DNA of 64,000 nucleotides, taken from NCBI GenBank assembly GCA_029747585.1, contig JAPEVF010000106.1:1-64000 (forward strand), given 5' to 3'. Position numbers and translations under genes: made by a program. The notes under the pieces are model-generated. The model made no database searches and had not been told where the DNA came from. It saw only the letters and a program-made list of their open reading frames with translations. This DNA is from Pleurotus djamor (lineage: Eukaryota > Basidiomycota > Agaricomycetes > Agaricales > Pleurotaceae). Shown here one piece after another: positions 10,359-21,094 of this stretch; within the stretch, counting starts at the first letter, position 1, and each line of letters begins with the position of its first letter.

Positions 10359-10876
10359 TGGTGATGCTCAATGTTCATTCGGCGCTGCACTGTGCGGAAT
10401 CCTTACCCAAATATGTGATAACGATAACAACCCTTCGAATCCTGTATCTCTGGCTCCCTGTCAATATCAGTTGCTCCGCCAAAAANCGCCTGAATCCTGT
10501 GTGATGGTGGAGAGGAAACATAGGCAAGGTCCAACAGACTCGTGCTCGTGATCTAGGAATTTGGTATATTTTGCAACGATTTTATTCCTGGACGTTGACG
10601 CAACCCTGATCCAGCCAGCCCAAGTGGATCTTCGCGGAGCTGAGAATGATCATGTGCTTCAAGTTCGGGGCGGGAAGGATCCTCACTGAACCTCAGGAAT
10701 ATTCTCCAGAAGACTCCCGACTCCAGAGTCCAACGCAGCCGGAGTGAAAAGACATAGCGACCCGCGACCCTAAGCCCATTTGAATCAGCCATTCCTCGAA
10801 GGGACGACAAAGAAAATTCGGTGTCGAACAGGAGGCCCTGACTCTTCGTGCCTTGGTCAAGGACCTCCTAACACAA
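10359..10876. other. Intergenic stretch before F-box copy C
   Basis: Short open frames occur on both strands (for example a 69-residue frame around 10342-10551 with an ambiguous base), but none has splice support or a recognisable motif. The last 20 bp before 10877 (ggacctcctaacacaa) belong to the leader conserved among the F-box-like copies. Confidence 0.5.
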
Positions 10877-12242
10877 ATGTCTCAACCGCACCACGCTGTC
10901 GCCTCCAATCCCAATGTCCAAGACCAGGATAATCCGAGCCACCCTTGCTCTGTCAATGTCTGTCAGCGCGCCAACTCCATAGACCACCCAGCCGTCCTCA
11001 TCAAACGTCAACCCTACTCTGAGACCATAATACTACCTCCCGAACTCTGGGCACTCATAATCTCCTTTCTGGCTTACAATCATCGGAACGCCGACCTCGT
11101 GTCTCTCCTCACTGTATCCCGCCAGATNCACGCACTCGCTGAAGCAGAGCTTCTTGGGGATGTGTACTTGTTCGTCGAATGCTTGCAAGATGATTCTCAA
11201 TCTCCTTTGATTCAGTTCCATCGTTGTATCAAAGCGCCAAACGATTATCGCCAACGACTGGTCCGATCCCTCTATGTGAACTTTTTCGCGGGAGAACCAT
11301 GGGCGAGCGAGGTTCGGGCGTTGGGGGAGTTGATCCCGGCTCTAACCAACCTACGTTCGTTGGGATTGAAGCTCGCNTGGTGGTCNCCTTCTGCGCATGG
11401 CTCGCTGGGGTGGTTNGAAGAGGGAATGGGAATGGGTGAGGTGGCNNTGAGGAAGTTGGAGATTGCCGTTCAGGATGTGGNTGCAGATGAGGTTTGTCTG
11501 GATATCACGGGGTTACTGAGGNCTCAGCCGTCCATTTGTGANNTGACNCTCTCAGGTCGTATCAGGGTAAGGGATAATGGGATACCGCTCCCTCAGCTGC
11601 GATCATTCAGGTGTTTCCTCTATAACCCCTTGAGGAGTCTCGTACTCGGCGCTGCTGTGGTGATGTCTACGTTTGTCGTAAGGACGACGAAGGTCGGCGG
11701 GATTTCGTCTGTNGTNATGTTGACCACGATGGAGTCTGGAGAAAACGATCCGGTGTGCTTTAATGCCTTTCTGGCGATGGTGCCGTGTCTTGGAGGNTTG
11801 GTGGCGTACATGAAGAAGAAGAATACTGGGAAAGTTGTGGGTAGTTTTGNCTCCCTTATTGACGTTCATGATATTGACATTTGTTGNATTTTGATAGATG
11901 GAGTTTTTGTCACCGCTNTNTCATGCGAAAGAGAGAGAGGAGTGGTTCCCCACCCATGTTACATGGATATCNCACCACTTGGCATTGTCATCNTCAGNTT
12001 CAGANGACNAGNNCNCGTTNNATGNTTCCTCGGTATCGCGTCCTNCGTTGCAATGGATTGNACGGGTTTTGCAGGCTTGCCTTGGTGGAGGTGCTGGCGC
12101 CTCCGAACTCGATGTNCTGAGGTGGTATGNTGGAAGGGGGGANGGGGATTCGNTCGNGNTGAAGTTGGAGGNGATGGGGTATGTGTATGAGGTTTGGCGT
12201 GNGGATTGGGAGAGTAATGTGAGAAGTNTNTGTATTNTATGA
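10877..12242 (+). CDS. F-box-like protein, copy C (with ambiguous bases)
   Basis: Family member with the long leader MSQPHHAVASNPNVQDQDNP, the F-box-like ILPPELWALIISFLAYN, leucine-rich repeats and the C-terminal YEVWRxDWESNVRS signature. Exon 1 runs to about 11835 (donor gtgggt) and exon 2 starts at 11898 (MEFLSP), ending at 12242. Many N calls in the 3' half prevent a reliable translation. They probably mark mis-resolved repeats rather than biology. It is clearly more diverged from A and B than those are from each other, so it is an older duplicate. Function beyond a possible SCF adaptor role is unknown. Confidence 0.65.
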
Positions 12243-12529
12243 TTGGNTAGAANTTTGTGGATCGTGATCTCAGTCTCATGTTCGATGTTTTCCTGTATTG
12301 TCACTGGCAGGAGGTACTCCCCGAACTGGATATCCAGTGGTGCTAGGGGAAGCCCCTTTTCGGTGCTCCTCATCACGAGTTCCGCGATCTTTTCCCTCTT
12401 CGCATTCTGTTTTGCTCCTCCTTGCGGTGTTTGGGCATTATTTCACACATCAACATCATCTTTGATGGTTTACTGAACTTGCGACTTGCTTTCGGCGAGA
12501 GGAAAATCAAACAGGGGTCCAAGGAACCA

Positions 12530-13899
12530 ATGTCTCACCCACACCACACCGTCACCTTCACCCTTGACGTTTTTGATCAGGATAATCCGAGCGACGCATC
12601 CCCTGTTGATGCCTGTCAGCANACCAACTCTACCAACCACACAGCCGTTACCAATCTTCAAACCCACACTAAACTACCTCCCGAGCTCTGGGCACTGATA
12701 ATATCCTTTCTGGCTTCAAAATATCGGAACGCCGACCTCTTGTCTCTCCTCACTGTATCNCGCCAGNTACACNCANTNNCTGAAGCAGANCTTCTCANAG
12801 ANGTTTACTTGTCCATNGCAACCTATCGANNAGATGATTCTCGGTCACCTGTANACCGATTNCATCGNTGNATCNCAGCGNAGGGGTACCGNCNACNGNT
12901 GGTNNNATCTCTGTTTGTAGANTTGCTTGAGGGAGAACCGTTTTCGANCGAAATTCAAGCCTTGCGAGAGCTGATCCCGAGTTTGACTTGCCTCGATTCC
13001 TTGGTCCTCAAGTTCGCGCGGTGGATGCCTTCAAACCATGGTTCGCTGGGGTGGCTTGAAGAAGGGATAGGGATGGGTGAGGTTCTGTTGAGGAAGTTGG
13101 ANATTCTNGTGGATGAAGNAGGTCCGGAGGGNGGTCTANATNTAACGGGNCTCCTGAGGACTCAGCCGTGCATCCATGAGCTCACNCTCTCNGGTCGCAC
13201 TCAAATATCGGGAAACGACACAACTATCNTNCTGCCTCAGTTGAAAACNTTGGATGTGTACCTCTACACCTCCTTGAGGAGTCTATCGCTCAACGGCGTC
13301 GTGATGATGTCTACATTTGTCATTGTCACGAAGGCGAAGGCGAAGGAGTTTGGGGGGACGACGTCTGTGGTTANGNTGACTACGATGNAGTCNCAAGGAA
13401 GCGATNCAGTGTNCTTTAACANATTTTTGGCGATGGTGCCGAGCCTTGNAGGGTTGGAGGCGTANNTGAAGAATAATAATACNNNTANNNNTGTGAGTAG
13501 TCACTAGTCNNAGCTCACANNCTCTCNNTNTNNNNNNATNNTTCCCTCATTGANATCCNTNGTNTTTATNGACAGATGGAGATGTTNTCGCCNCTNTGTC
13601 ATGCAAAAGAGANGGAGATGTGGTACCCTGACCATGTTACGTGGGTATCCCACCACTCCCNATCTTCAGACGGCGAGTCCGCTGCGTTTGTTGATTCCTC
13701 GGCATCGCGTCCTTCGTTGCGGTGGGTCGAACACGCTTTGCAACCTCGCCTTAGTGGTGGTTTGCCTCGTGATTTGCGGTGGTATGGTGGGAGAGGGGAT
13801 GCGGTTGCGGTTGTGGTGAAGTGGGAAGATGTGGGATGTGTGTATGAGGTTTGGCGTGCGGATTGGGAGACTGAGGTTGGAACTATCTGTATGTTATGA
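12530..13899 (+). CDS. F-box-like protein, copy D (with ambiguous bases)
   Basis: Starts MSHPHHTVTFTLDVF, then QDNPSDASPVDACQ and LPPELWALIISFLASK. Exon 1 ends near 13492 at a gtgagt donor; exon 2 (13576-13899) begins MEM and ends YEVWRADWETEVGTICML. The frame is open apart from many N calls between 12750 and 13620. The leader gives the best match to exon 1 of the chimeric protease. The fragment at 18.6-19.2 kb is most similar to this copy. It lies in tandem with copy C, with about 290 bp between them. Confidence 0.65.
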
Positions 13900-14904
13900 A
13901 TGATTCGATGGGTGGATCGGGATATTTCTGTTTAGTCGGTGTCCATTCCTCGCACCCATATGTAGTGATCGGCAAACGTGAAAATATGTGCAACACGGAG
14001 GATCTGTCAATGAACCTGGTGTCAGTCGGAGACATCATCCTGAATCTTCAGAAGGTTCTTANCTGACTGTTTAGCGGGANTCGGACTGTGGAATTGGGCT
14101 GGGAGTTGCTCCTAGTGATGTCGTGTCTCATCCAAAGATACCCGTGGTCCCCCCAGTGGCTAGTCCATCATTTCTCTCGGTTCTGGCGCTTCTCATCCTG
14201 CAGATATAGAATCACGAAAGCGAGACACTGTGTAGAGTCCTTGCTCCTTCCCGAATGATGTATCAAATCAACTCTTAACACATAAACTCACACGATGCGT
14301 GGATTTCTCTCGTAGTGTCGATTCTGGTAAGTTTTACGCCGAAAAGTATTATTCCCCGATTTCGGACGAATCGAGGTATGGGGTGATGCCTATAGAGTAG
14401 AGCTTTCCGGAGCTGACACGACGAGAAAGATCGACGCATCGCGAGAGTCCACGGGTTGAGAATGTTGGTTGAGATACGGATATTGATCATGGAAGCAAGT
14501 ACAAGTCCGCGGGGCGTCTTGCTTGTGCGAATGGATATCTGCCTGATGCAAAGTGCCAGAACTGGGAGACATGAAGAAAGAGCATAGAATGGGGGGTATG
14601 GATAACTTTGGACGAGGTCCTGTGATGTTTCAGGCGATCTCTAAATACCCTGAATTAGACAGAAGGAATGCGCACGTTGAAGTTATCTGTCGCTAGGGGC
14701 TGCTCCTAGGCTGAGTTGTAGAGTTAGTGTCTCTCGATCCTGCTAATGTGCACTAGGCCGCTGAAACAATTCTAGGTGATAGCCTTTAGCGTAGGGCAAA
14801 TAGACCACTGACGGACCTGGCTAGCGAAAACTGGCCTGGGCGGTTACGCCTTAGAGAGTCCAGCGCCATCGTTGCATGACGACGCCGGTGCTAAACGTTG
14901 AACA
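13900..14904. other. Decayed stretch without a recognisable gene
   Basis: Only short, unsupported frames on either strand; no domain, splice pattern or RNA gene is visible. It follows F-box copy D and precedes an F-box fragment, so it is probably degenerated duplicated DNA. Confidence 0.5.
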
Positions 14905-15025
14905 ATTACTTACCGCGGACGGCTGGTCCAATCCCTGCGTGTACACTTTCTTGGGAGGGGTCCTTTTTAACCGATATTCGGGCGTTGGGAGAGGTGAAGT
15001 TTTCGCGGTGGGTACCTTCTGTTAT
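14905..15025 (+). pseudogene. Fragment of an F-box-like gene
   Basis: A stretch of about 120 bp matches copy C around 11249-11400: cgactggtcc/cggctggtcc, a shared cgggcgttgg, and the cttctg end. Internal deletions and frameshifts leave it non-coding. It represents the middle of exon 1 only. Confidence 0.6.
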
Positions 15026-15423
15026 GACCTAGATTGAACTAAGTAAGAAAGAGCGCAGATATTGAGAAACTTACACTTACATTCAAGTTCGCGCACCGAT
15101 CTTGCTTGGATCGAGCTCAGGGTTGCCATCAGGGTCTAGGAATAGCAAATAGCATAGGCGAAGGGCGGATAGGTGAACCCGTTAGGACAGGATCTCTCGC
15201 GGTGTTCGAGACGTTACAACAAGCTACTTACTTTAGTGATCCGACACTATATATATGATACAACGGATTGTCTCGACGCCAGAAAATCCGGGTTAAATAG
15301 AGTACAGTAGATGGAAAAGGATCGAAAATAATGCCAGGGAAAACAACACAAGAATACAGAGCTATAAACGACTCATAGTGATGGATAAACTGGAACAGAG
15401 GAGCATAGTTGGACGAGAAATTA

Positions 15424-16197
15424 GAGTTTGCGCAGTGCCACCTGGTGGCTTAGTCAGCCACCAGGTGGCCGTTTTTGGCTTGCGCCCGTCGGTGGCTTTG
15501 TTTCGTCCAAATCTACATCTTCGAAGCGCATTCCCAAATACATTCTCCTGCTATCATTTCCACCTCATTCCTAGGGTACATGCTAAGGTATCTAGGGCTT
15601 TGACTGTCAGAAAGGACACACATCGGAGAGCCAGTTAACCCAAATTTGAAACAAATCCCCGAGGATCCAAAATCGAGCGTTTACCGGCAAGAAGAACATC
15701 CAAAAATTGGTACACAGAGCCCAATCTCGCCCACCCAACCGGCCTACGCACCCAAAACCAAAACTTTGAGCCCGAAACCCACCAATGTGCCAACGAGTGG
15801 ATCAACGCCAGCGTCATTGACACACGACAGTCACGAAACGCCACTGACCATCGGTATGTAGTTCCTCGAGACCATAATCCCCTCTTTAAACTCCTTTCCC
15901 AACATCCTTTCGCTACTATGCGCAAACTATGCGTAGTCGTAGCGCGGCACCAGCTTGACGGTCCCGGGACAACCCACATGCTGAATCTTTGTATACTGAG
16001 CTCTTCTAGGCACACTGGGTATTGACAAACGATTCGATGAGGCGTATTTGCCGTCGTACATGTAGGATCGATGTAGGTTACGATTGCGATGGGGGATATT
16101 GGGGATGAGCACACCGGGCGCCTAGTTATTTACCAATGTTTACAGCCACCGGTGTGCGCAAGGCCAAAAAGCCACCCGGTGGCTGTGGCGCAAACTC
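15424..16197. mobile_element. Inverted-repeat element with palindromic ends (non-autonomous)
   Basis: The left end (about 15424-15500) and the reverse complement of the right end (about 16142-16197) share agagtttgcgc at the tip, then gccaccxggtggc palindromes, then a ttttxggcxttgcgc block and a ccggtggct block. The left end also carries an extra inverted repeat (ccacctggtgg...ccaccaggtgg), so single-stranded ends could fold into hairpins. The roughly 640-bp interior has open frames on both strands, but none resembles a transposase. No convincing target-site duplication is visible. It is most simply a non-autonomous DNA transposon or foldback element. Confidence 0.65.
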
Positions 16198-16396
16198 TCT
16201 ATTAACCAGAAATTTGTAGGGGGGGCCGGGGATTTTAAGGAGAGGTGGAATAAATATTGATGTGAAGAGCGTCACAGCAATCTATGGCAATAGGTCCAAG
16301 TCAGCAATCAAGTAATTGAGTGACAGACATGGTAAAGGGGAGCTGACCAATTGACTCACCGCAGGGCAGCGTTTAAGAGAAGCGGGACCGAGGTTA

Positions 16397-17128
16397 TTAG
16401 GATTCAGTCGATAGAGAATCAACCGGGCTCGGTGGGGAAACGATGATGGTGGGCGGAGAAGCCATGTCAGTCTGCAGAGGAGAGGGACCTTTCACTACAA
16501 GGGAGGCATCTGACTTGCGCTTGAATAGGGACGCCAGGGTATCGACGGAGATGGGTATAATGTTCTTGGTGTGATCAAGGGCGGACATGAGCAAACCCAA
16601 GATGAGTGCTACCCGAGCCCGCACACGCATCATCGTGAGCCGTCCGAGCGTGATTGATGTGATCTTTGCAATGGACGTGAACATACCGACCAAAATGCCT
16701 TCCTCGACCTGAGGGTCTCCAGGGCCTGGCGGTGGGGAAGGGGCATTGTCTTGATCAAGGTTCAATGGAACTGGATGATCGAGACAGACGGTGCGGACTT
16801 CGTTTGGCTGGGAGGCGAACGCGTCTGGACGATTGAACAAAGCCAGGTATTTGGGGTAGTCGATCCCCCATTTACCACCGATAGAGGTTCCAGAGTTTGT
16901 TTGGCCTTTGCCAGCACCGTAGCAGTGGGTACCAATCACTACGAATCCTTGCGGATCCTTTGCGATGATTGGTGCACCAGACTGGCCGCCCGATGTGGAA
17001 AGTGGGTAGGTGATCATATGGTGCTCGTCGGCCTCGATGTTGTACGTGGTGTCCGCAAACTCTCCGTACATACGGGTGCCCAGCTCCTTGTCTCCTGGGT
17101 AGCCGATGAAGTTGCATGATGTAGTTCA
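16397..17128 (-). pseudogene. 5'-truncated copy of the trypsin/V8-like protease
   Basis: This paralogue of the protease at 1.3-2.3 kb keeps only the 3' half. Similarity starts around 17118 (NFIGYPGDKELGTRM, compare NLFIPYPGAKEEP) and covers the catalytic Ser region GGQSGAPIIAK, GTHCYGAGKGQTNSGTSIGG and KWGIDYPKYLALFNRPDAF. The exons with the catalytic His and Asp are absent from the DNA upstream. The frame is open from about 17119 to the stop at 16397, with a C-terminal extension (GMFTSIAKITSITLGRLT and beyond) not seen in the first copy. A short protein could still be translated from an internal ATG (17071), but it could not be a protease. Confidence 0.75.
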
Positions 17129-17960
17129 CCTGCCTTCCACGCGTCTTGCACGCGCGTTTCCTATATCATGGGAAGCATTGTTGTTTGACGGGCGGGTTGC
17201 GGGCGGGACTGGACAAAATAAGGACAAAAACAAAAATGAATATCAGCTTCATCGAATATTGAATCGGGAAGCGCCGGTGATCTTCTTCCTCGTAAGCGCC
17301 GGTGATCCCAGATCACTCCCTCTTCTTCTTCCTCCCCTCCCTTCGCGCTGGACACTGTCAGTGGGGAGCAGACTTCGCGTTTACCTCCGGCTCTGCACTC
17401 GATGCATGTCAGAATGTCGCGTAACTTGCCTCCCAGGTGCAGTGGATAGCCGTTTGGATGGTCTCGGTCAGCTCCTACTCTGGAGGGTCGTCGTCGTGTT
17501 CTCGGTACGTCACTCAGTTGCTAGCTTTCTTTGGGAACCGTTCCAACTCAAATTTTGACTTGCTATAGATACCCCACATTCGCAGGCTTGGTCAGTTAAT
17601 CGGTAACTTGGGCTTTGCTGCCGTTGCGTTTGCCCTCCATCGGCGTTTCTCCGACATCGTGTTCACTGGGACGTTGTAGTGGTAGTGGGTGGACGCGCGG
17701 CTCCGACCTTGGAGCTATGCTCTACCCACACCCTATATATGGATCCCATGTCCCTTTCCCCTCTTCCTCTCCCAACGCGCCCTAGTCCAACTTCTGCTTC
17801 AACTTGAACCACGAAATCTGTGTCACAAATACATACAAATTTTTGTACATTCCCCTGAGCAATGTACGAAAAGATGGTCTTGTTTGGCTCCCTGGTGCGT
17901 AGCCAAGCCGTCGCTCTCCTTACCAACATCGAACAACCCTTTCTTTGCAGATTGTCATGC
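17129..17960. other. Stretch without a recognisable gene between duplicated fragments
   Basis: No coding family is visible. A 14-bp direct repeat (aagcgccggtgatc) occurs at about 17269 and 17295. In the parental arrangement this position would hold F-box copy A, the tRNA and CGI121; none of them can be found here. Confidence 0.5.
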
Positions 17961-17965
17961 ACCCA

Positions 17966-18335
17966 CACCTTCCAAAGCCATCATGAACGCAACAAGCAAC
18001 CCTATCGTTATCATCGCTGCCGTGACCAAAGGCAATAAGGATAAAGTTGCTGATAAGCTCGCCGACGTCGCGAGTAAATGACGCGTCAAGCTGCGGTGGC
18101 AGCATGCTGATATTTCGGGAAAGAGGGAGGTGATGGATGCGTGGATGGATGCAGAGAAGTGGAAAGATTGGATGAAGAGTATGTATTCGGTTCCTATCGT
18201 CTTTACGGACCACAAGGTGCGTATTACTGACATCTGACACATGCATTCTCCGAATATTACACCCTGGACATTTAGAACTTGATATATTATGACCAAGACG
18301 AACTCGGTCAACCCATTAAACTCACCTTCAGTCTC
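17966..18335 (+). pseudogene. Fragment of a PDI-like gene (exons 3 and 4) with in-frame stop
   Basis: Matches the PDI gene from about 5915 to 6290: AIMNATSNPIVIIAAVTKG, then DVASK followed by TGA where the parent has TGG, then ADISGKREVMDAWMDAEKWK. An in-frame deletion of about 21 bp removes the parent's QIEGDAV. The equivalent intron (gtgcgt...) and the start of the next exon (LIYYDQDELGQPIKLT) are still recognisable. Many differences are at third positions, so the source was a diverged paralogue. Confidence 0.85.
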
Positions 18336-18570
18336 CCTTGACGGCCTGGAGCAGTCTCCTGCGAATGGAGCTCGAAGCTCAAGTGGGTGCGCATGCTGAA
18401 GTCATCTGGTAAGTCTCCCAGCGTATCTCATCGTAACATACCCTCAACTAGCCCGTTGATTGATGGATAGATATGATAGTCTCGTCACCTCGGGGACTAT
18501 CTCGTATCAGAACCGGCTGAACGCGAGTAATCTGCCATTCTTTATCCCATCGACAGGACTTTTCTCAAAT

Positions 18571-19210
18571 TACTGGGTGGCTTGAAGACGGTATAGGGAG
18601 AGGGATGGGTCACGTTTCATTGCGGAACTTGGAGATTCTCGTCGATGAAGCAGGTCTGGAAGGCGGTCTAGATGTAACGGGCCTCCTGAAGACTCAGCCA
18701 TCCATCCATGAGCTGACGCTCTCGGGTCGCGTTCATTATCGGAAAACGATACAGATACAGATGTCTAGCTCCCTCAATTGCAAACGTTGGATGTGCTACT
18801 CTACACCTCCTTGAGGCGGGTTGGAGGCGTACATGAAGAACATTACTGGTAACGATGTGAGTAGTCACTAGTCTGAACTCACATACTCTCTCTCGCGCGC
18901 CCTAATTGCCTCGTTGATATCCGTGGTGTTTATCGACAGACAGATGTTTTCTCGCCGCTTTATCATGCAAAAGAGAGACCCCAACCATGTTACGTGGTTA
19001 CCCCATCACTACCTATCTTCGCGAGTCCGCTCGCCTGATGATTCCTCGACATCGAGTCCTTCGTTGCGGTGGGTCGAACGGGCTTTGCAGCCTCGCCTTG
19101 GTGGTGGTTTGCCTCGTGATTGGCGGTGGCACGGCGGAGAGGGAATGTGGTTGTGGTTGTGGTGAAGTGGGAAGGTGTGGGATGTGTGTATGAAGTTTGG
19201 CACTGAGGTT
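18571..19210 (+). pseudogene. Degenerate F-box-like copy E
   Basis: Most similar to copy D. It begins in the leucine-rich middle (ggtggcttgaagacgg), keeps LEILVDEAGLEGGLDVTGLL and QPSIHELTLSGR, then suffers a frameshift and a deletion of roughly 180 bp before the cgtacatgaag end of exon 1. The intron and most of exon 2 (RPSLRWVERALQPRLGGGL) are present but the YEVWRADWE end is broken. The F-box and leader are missing, so it is non-functional. Confidence 0.8.
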
Positions 19211-20755
19211 GGAACTATATGTATGTTATGACTGGTTGGATGGGCGGACGCGGTGTGATTGTCAGAGTTTGTGGTGGTGGTGGAATGTTTATACTCATGG
19301 ATTAGTGTATTTACGTAAATTCCTTCCCGGAACCTTTTACCGAGACTGTCACTTAGGGTTAATATGCCTTATCTTCTCCGGCGGCAATCATGCTCTTGCT
19401 GCCAAGACAAGATCCGTAAATACACAAGCCGAATAACAACAATAATAAAGATACGGATACGATGAGGAAATGGTTGGTCCAGTCGGCCAAACATGAGTGT
19501 GTTGAATGAAGCATGAGAAAAGGTTGTTTTTCCATGACTTCCGGTAGAGCATTAGGGCAGACACCAATGATGGTAGCGAAAGGATTGTTCACATCATCGT
19601 GCAAATCAGAGACGTTGCCCCCGTAATTTAGATATCAAACATAACACACATGCAGAATACATGCTGTCCAATATCATCCCCAGATGGAAGCAGCAGAACA
19701 TGAGCACCAGTTACTAGGTAGTACTAGGCCTACTCAATTCTAAATTGAAAACCGTCGTCGTCATTCGTTGGCGGTATGGGTAGTAGACAGGTTGACTAAC
19801 CTATAGATGGAAGGTGCTATCAGGGCTGAATGAGCGATCGGGCATTGACTCGAAGCTCGCTCGAAAGTGAGTTGCAGCTGGGCGAGTCCGGATCAACCAC
19901 ACAGTTTCAAGCTGTAGCCTGTTTCGAGGCGATATACTTTTGTTCCCGCTTCCCGCGTCAAGGTCTGGGATAGCCTCGTACCCCATCTATCTCTTTGTAT
20001 CTATTTGTCGCGACATCGCGACAGATATGGCGAAGGACATACTTGGTGTGGAAAAGTATGACACTTACATAATGCTAAAGGGTGGCAAGGAGTGATGTGA
20101 ACGAGTGCGACGTGCCTTTGAGTTTGTGGAGGCTTCGGGACTTTCGGGGTCATCGGACAAATGAGCATATGAAGATCCAGACTGTCTATGTGAGGGTCGT
20201 GACATTTGTGACATGGAGAAGGGTCGCCGAGGATGAAAAGTTGTTGTCAATCTGGTGATCAATCTATTCCCGCTGAGCCTTAACAATCTATTACCGGTGG
20301 CAAACATGGACACATAATGATGAACGGATGCAGTAGACATTACTTACTTTTTGAAAGACGTGGTGCGTGTGTCATAAAGGAAAGCTTGGGCTTGAAAGGA
20401 TGGAGTTCTATATTCCAAGTTCGGCAGAAACCGTACACGGCCTGACTCGGCTACAGCAAAATGTGTTGAGAATACAAGTTGTAGAATTGACGAGGAGTAA
20501 GTCCTTGGTAAGTCCCAATTGCATTATATATATCCATATTTAATTCTAGAATATACTACACAAGGAGTAATCCTTCTCTCACGCTCAGAATACTAATACT
20601 AATCCGGACTTCCCACGGTAAGTACCAGAATTTTCTCACACTTACACGACGGAGCTGCTAACTTCTTTCGTGTTCTTTCCTTCAACTTCGACAAAATGAT
20701 CCTCTAATGAACTGGGATTTAAACACTCCGCAAAACAAAAAAATTAAGGGAGACT
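19211..20755. other. Stretch with only weak coding signal
   Basis: The best candidate is a minus-strand open frame at 20340-20065 (starting MSTASVHHYVSMFATGNRL and ending SLPPFSIM) followed directly by a gtaagt donor, with a second frame at 19986-19801. No family is recognised and the ATG itself follows a gtaagta sequence, so I do not call a gene. A small inverted repeat TGTCGCGA-CA-TCGCGACA lies near 20007-20024. Confidence 0.35.
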
Positions 20756-20756
20756 C

Positions 20757-21094
20757 AAATTATGCCTTAAATTCCACATTTATTTGAGGACTTAAACACA
20801 TCAGTAAATTCGTGATTTAGGACTGTGGGAAAGCATTCCATAGACTTAACATATCTGTTGTCGTGAAACCTTAAGGTTTAAGTCACAAAAAGAAACAAAA
20901 TATTTAAATTGAGATGTCGGAACAAAAGAAATGCTAGATTTAAGCATGGCTTACATCCCGCGTTTATGCGCGGCGTAAACCAAAGACAAAAAGAAAAATG
21001 ACATGTTAAGTCTATGGAATGCTTTCCCACAGTCACGAATTTACTGATGTGTTTAAGTCCTAAAATAAATGTGGAATTTAAGGCGTAATTAGGC
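20757..21094. mobile_element. MITE-like element with about 95-bp terminal inverted repeats
   Basis: The left arm (about 20757-20856) and the reverse complement of the right arm (about 20998-21094) match over almost their full length, from gccttaaattccacattt to catagacttaaca. The left arm has a small insertion after attcgtgat. The tips read aattatgcc and taattacgcc. The AT-rich interior of about 140 bp includes the palindrome aaaccttaaggttt and has no coding capacity. Size, long TIRs and lack of ORFs fit a miniature inverted-repeat transposable element; a TA target is possible but not proven. Confidence 0.8.

Noticed and set aside
15437..15470. Clustered short palindromes considered as a CRISPR-like array
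   Set aside because: There is no regular repeat-spacer pattern, and the host is a eukaryote; the palindromes belong to the element ends.
15635..16114. 160-codon minus-strand open frame inside the inverted-repeat element
   Set aside because: Its amino-acid text shows no transposase motif or family pattern, and other frames in the same stretch are also open; taken as chance.
20007..20024. TGTCGCGA-CA-TCGCGACA inverted repeat as a regulatory operator
   Set aside because: A single short inverted repeat with no supported gene beside it; not enough to call a site.
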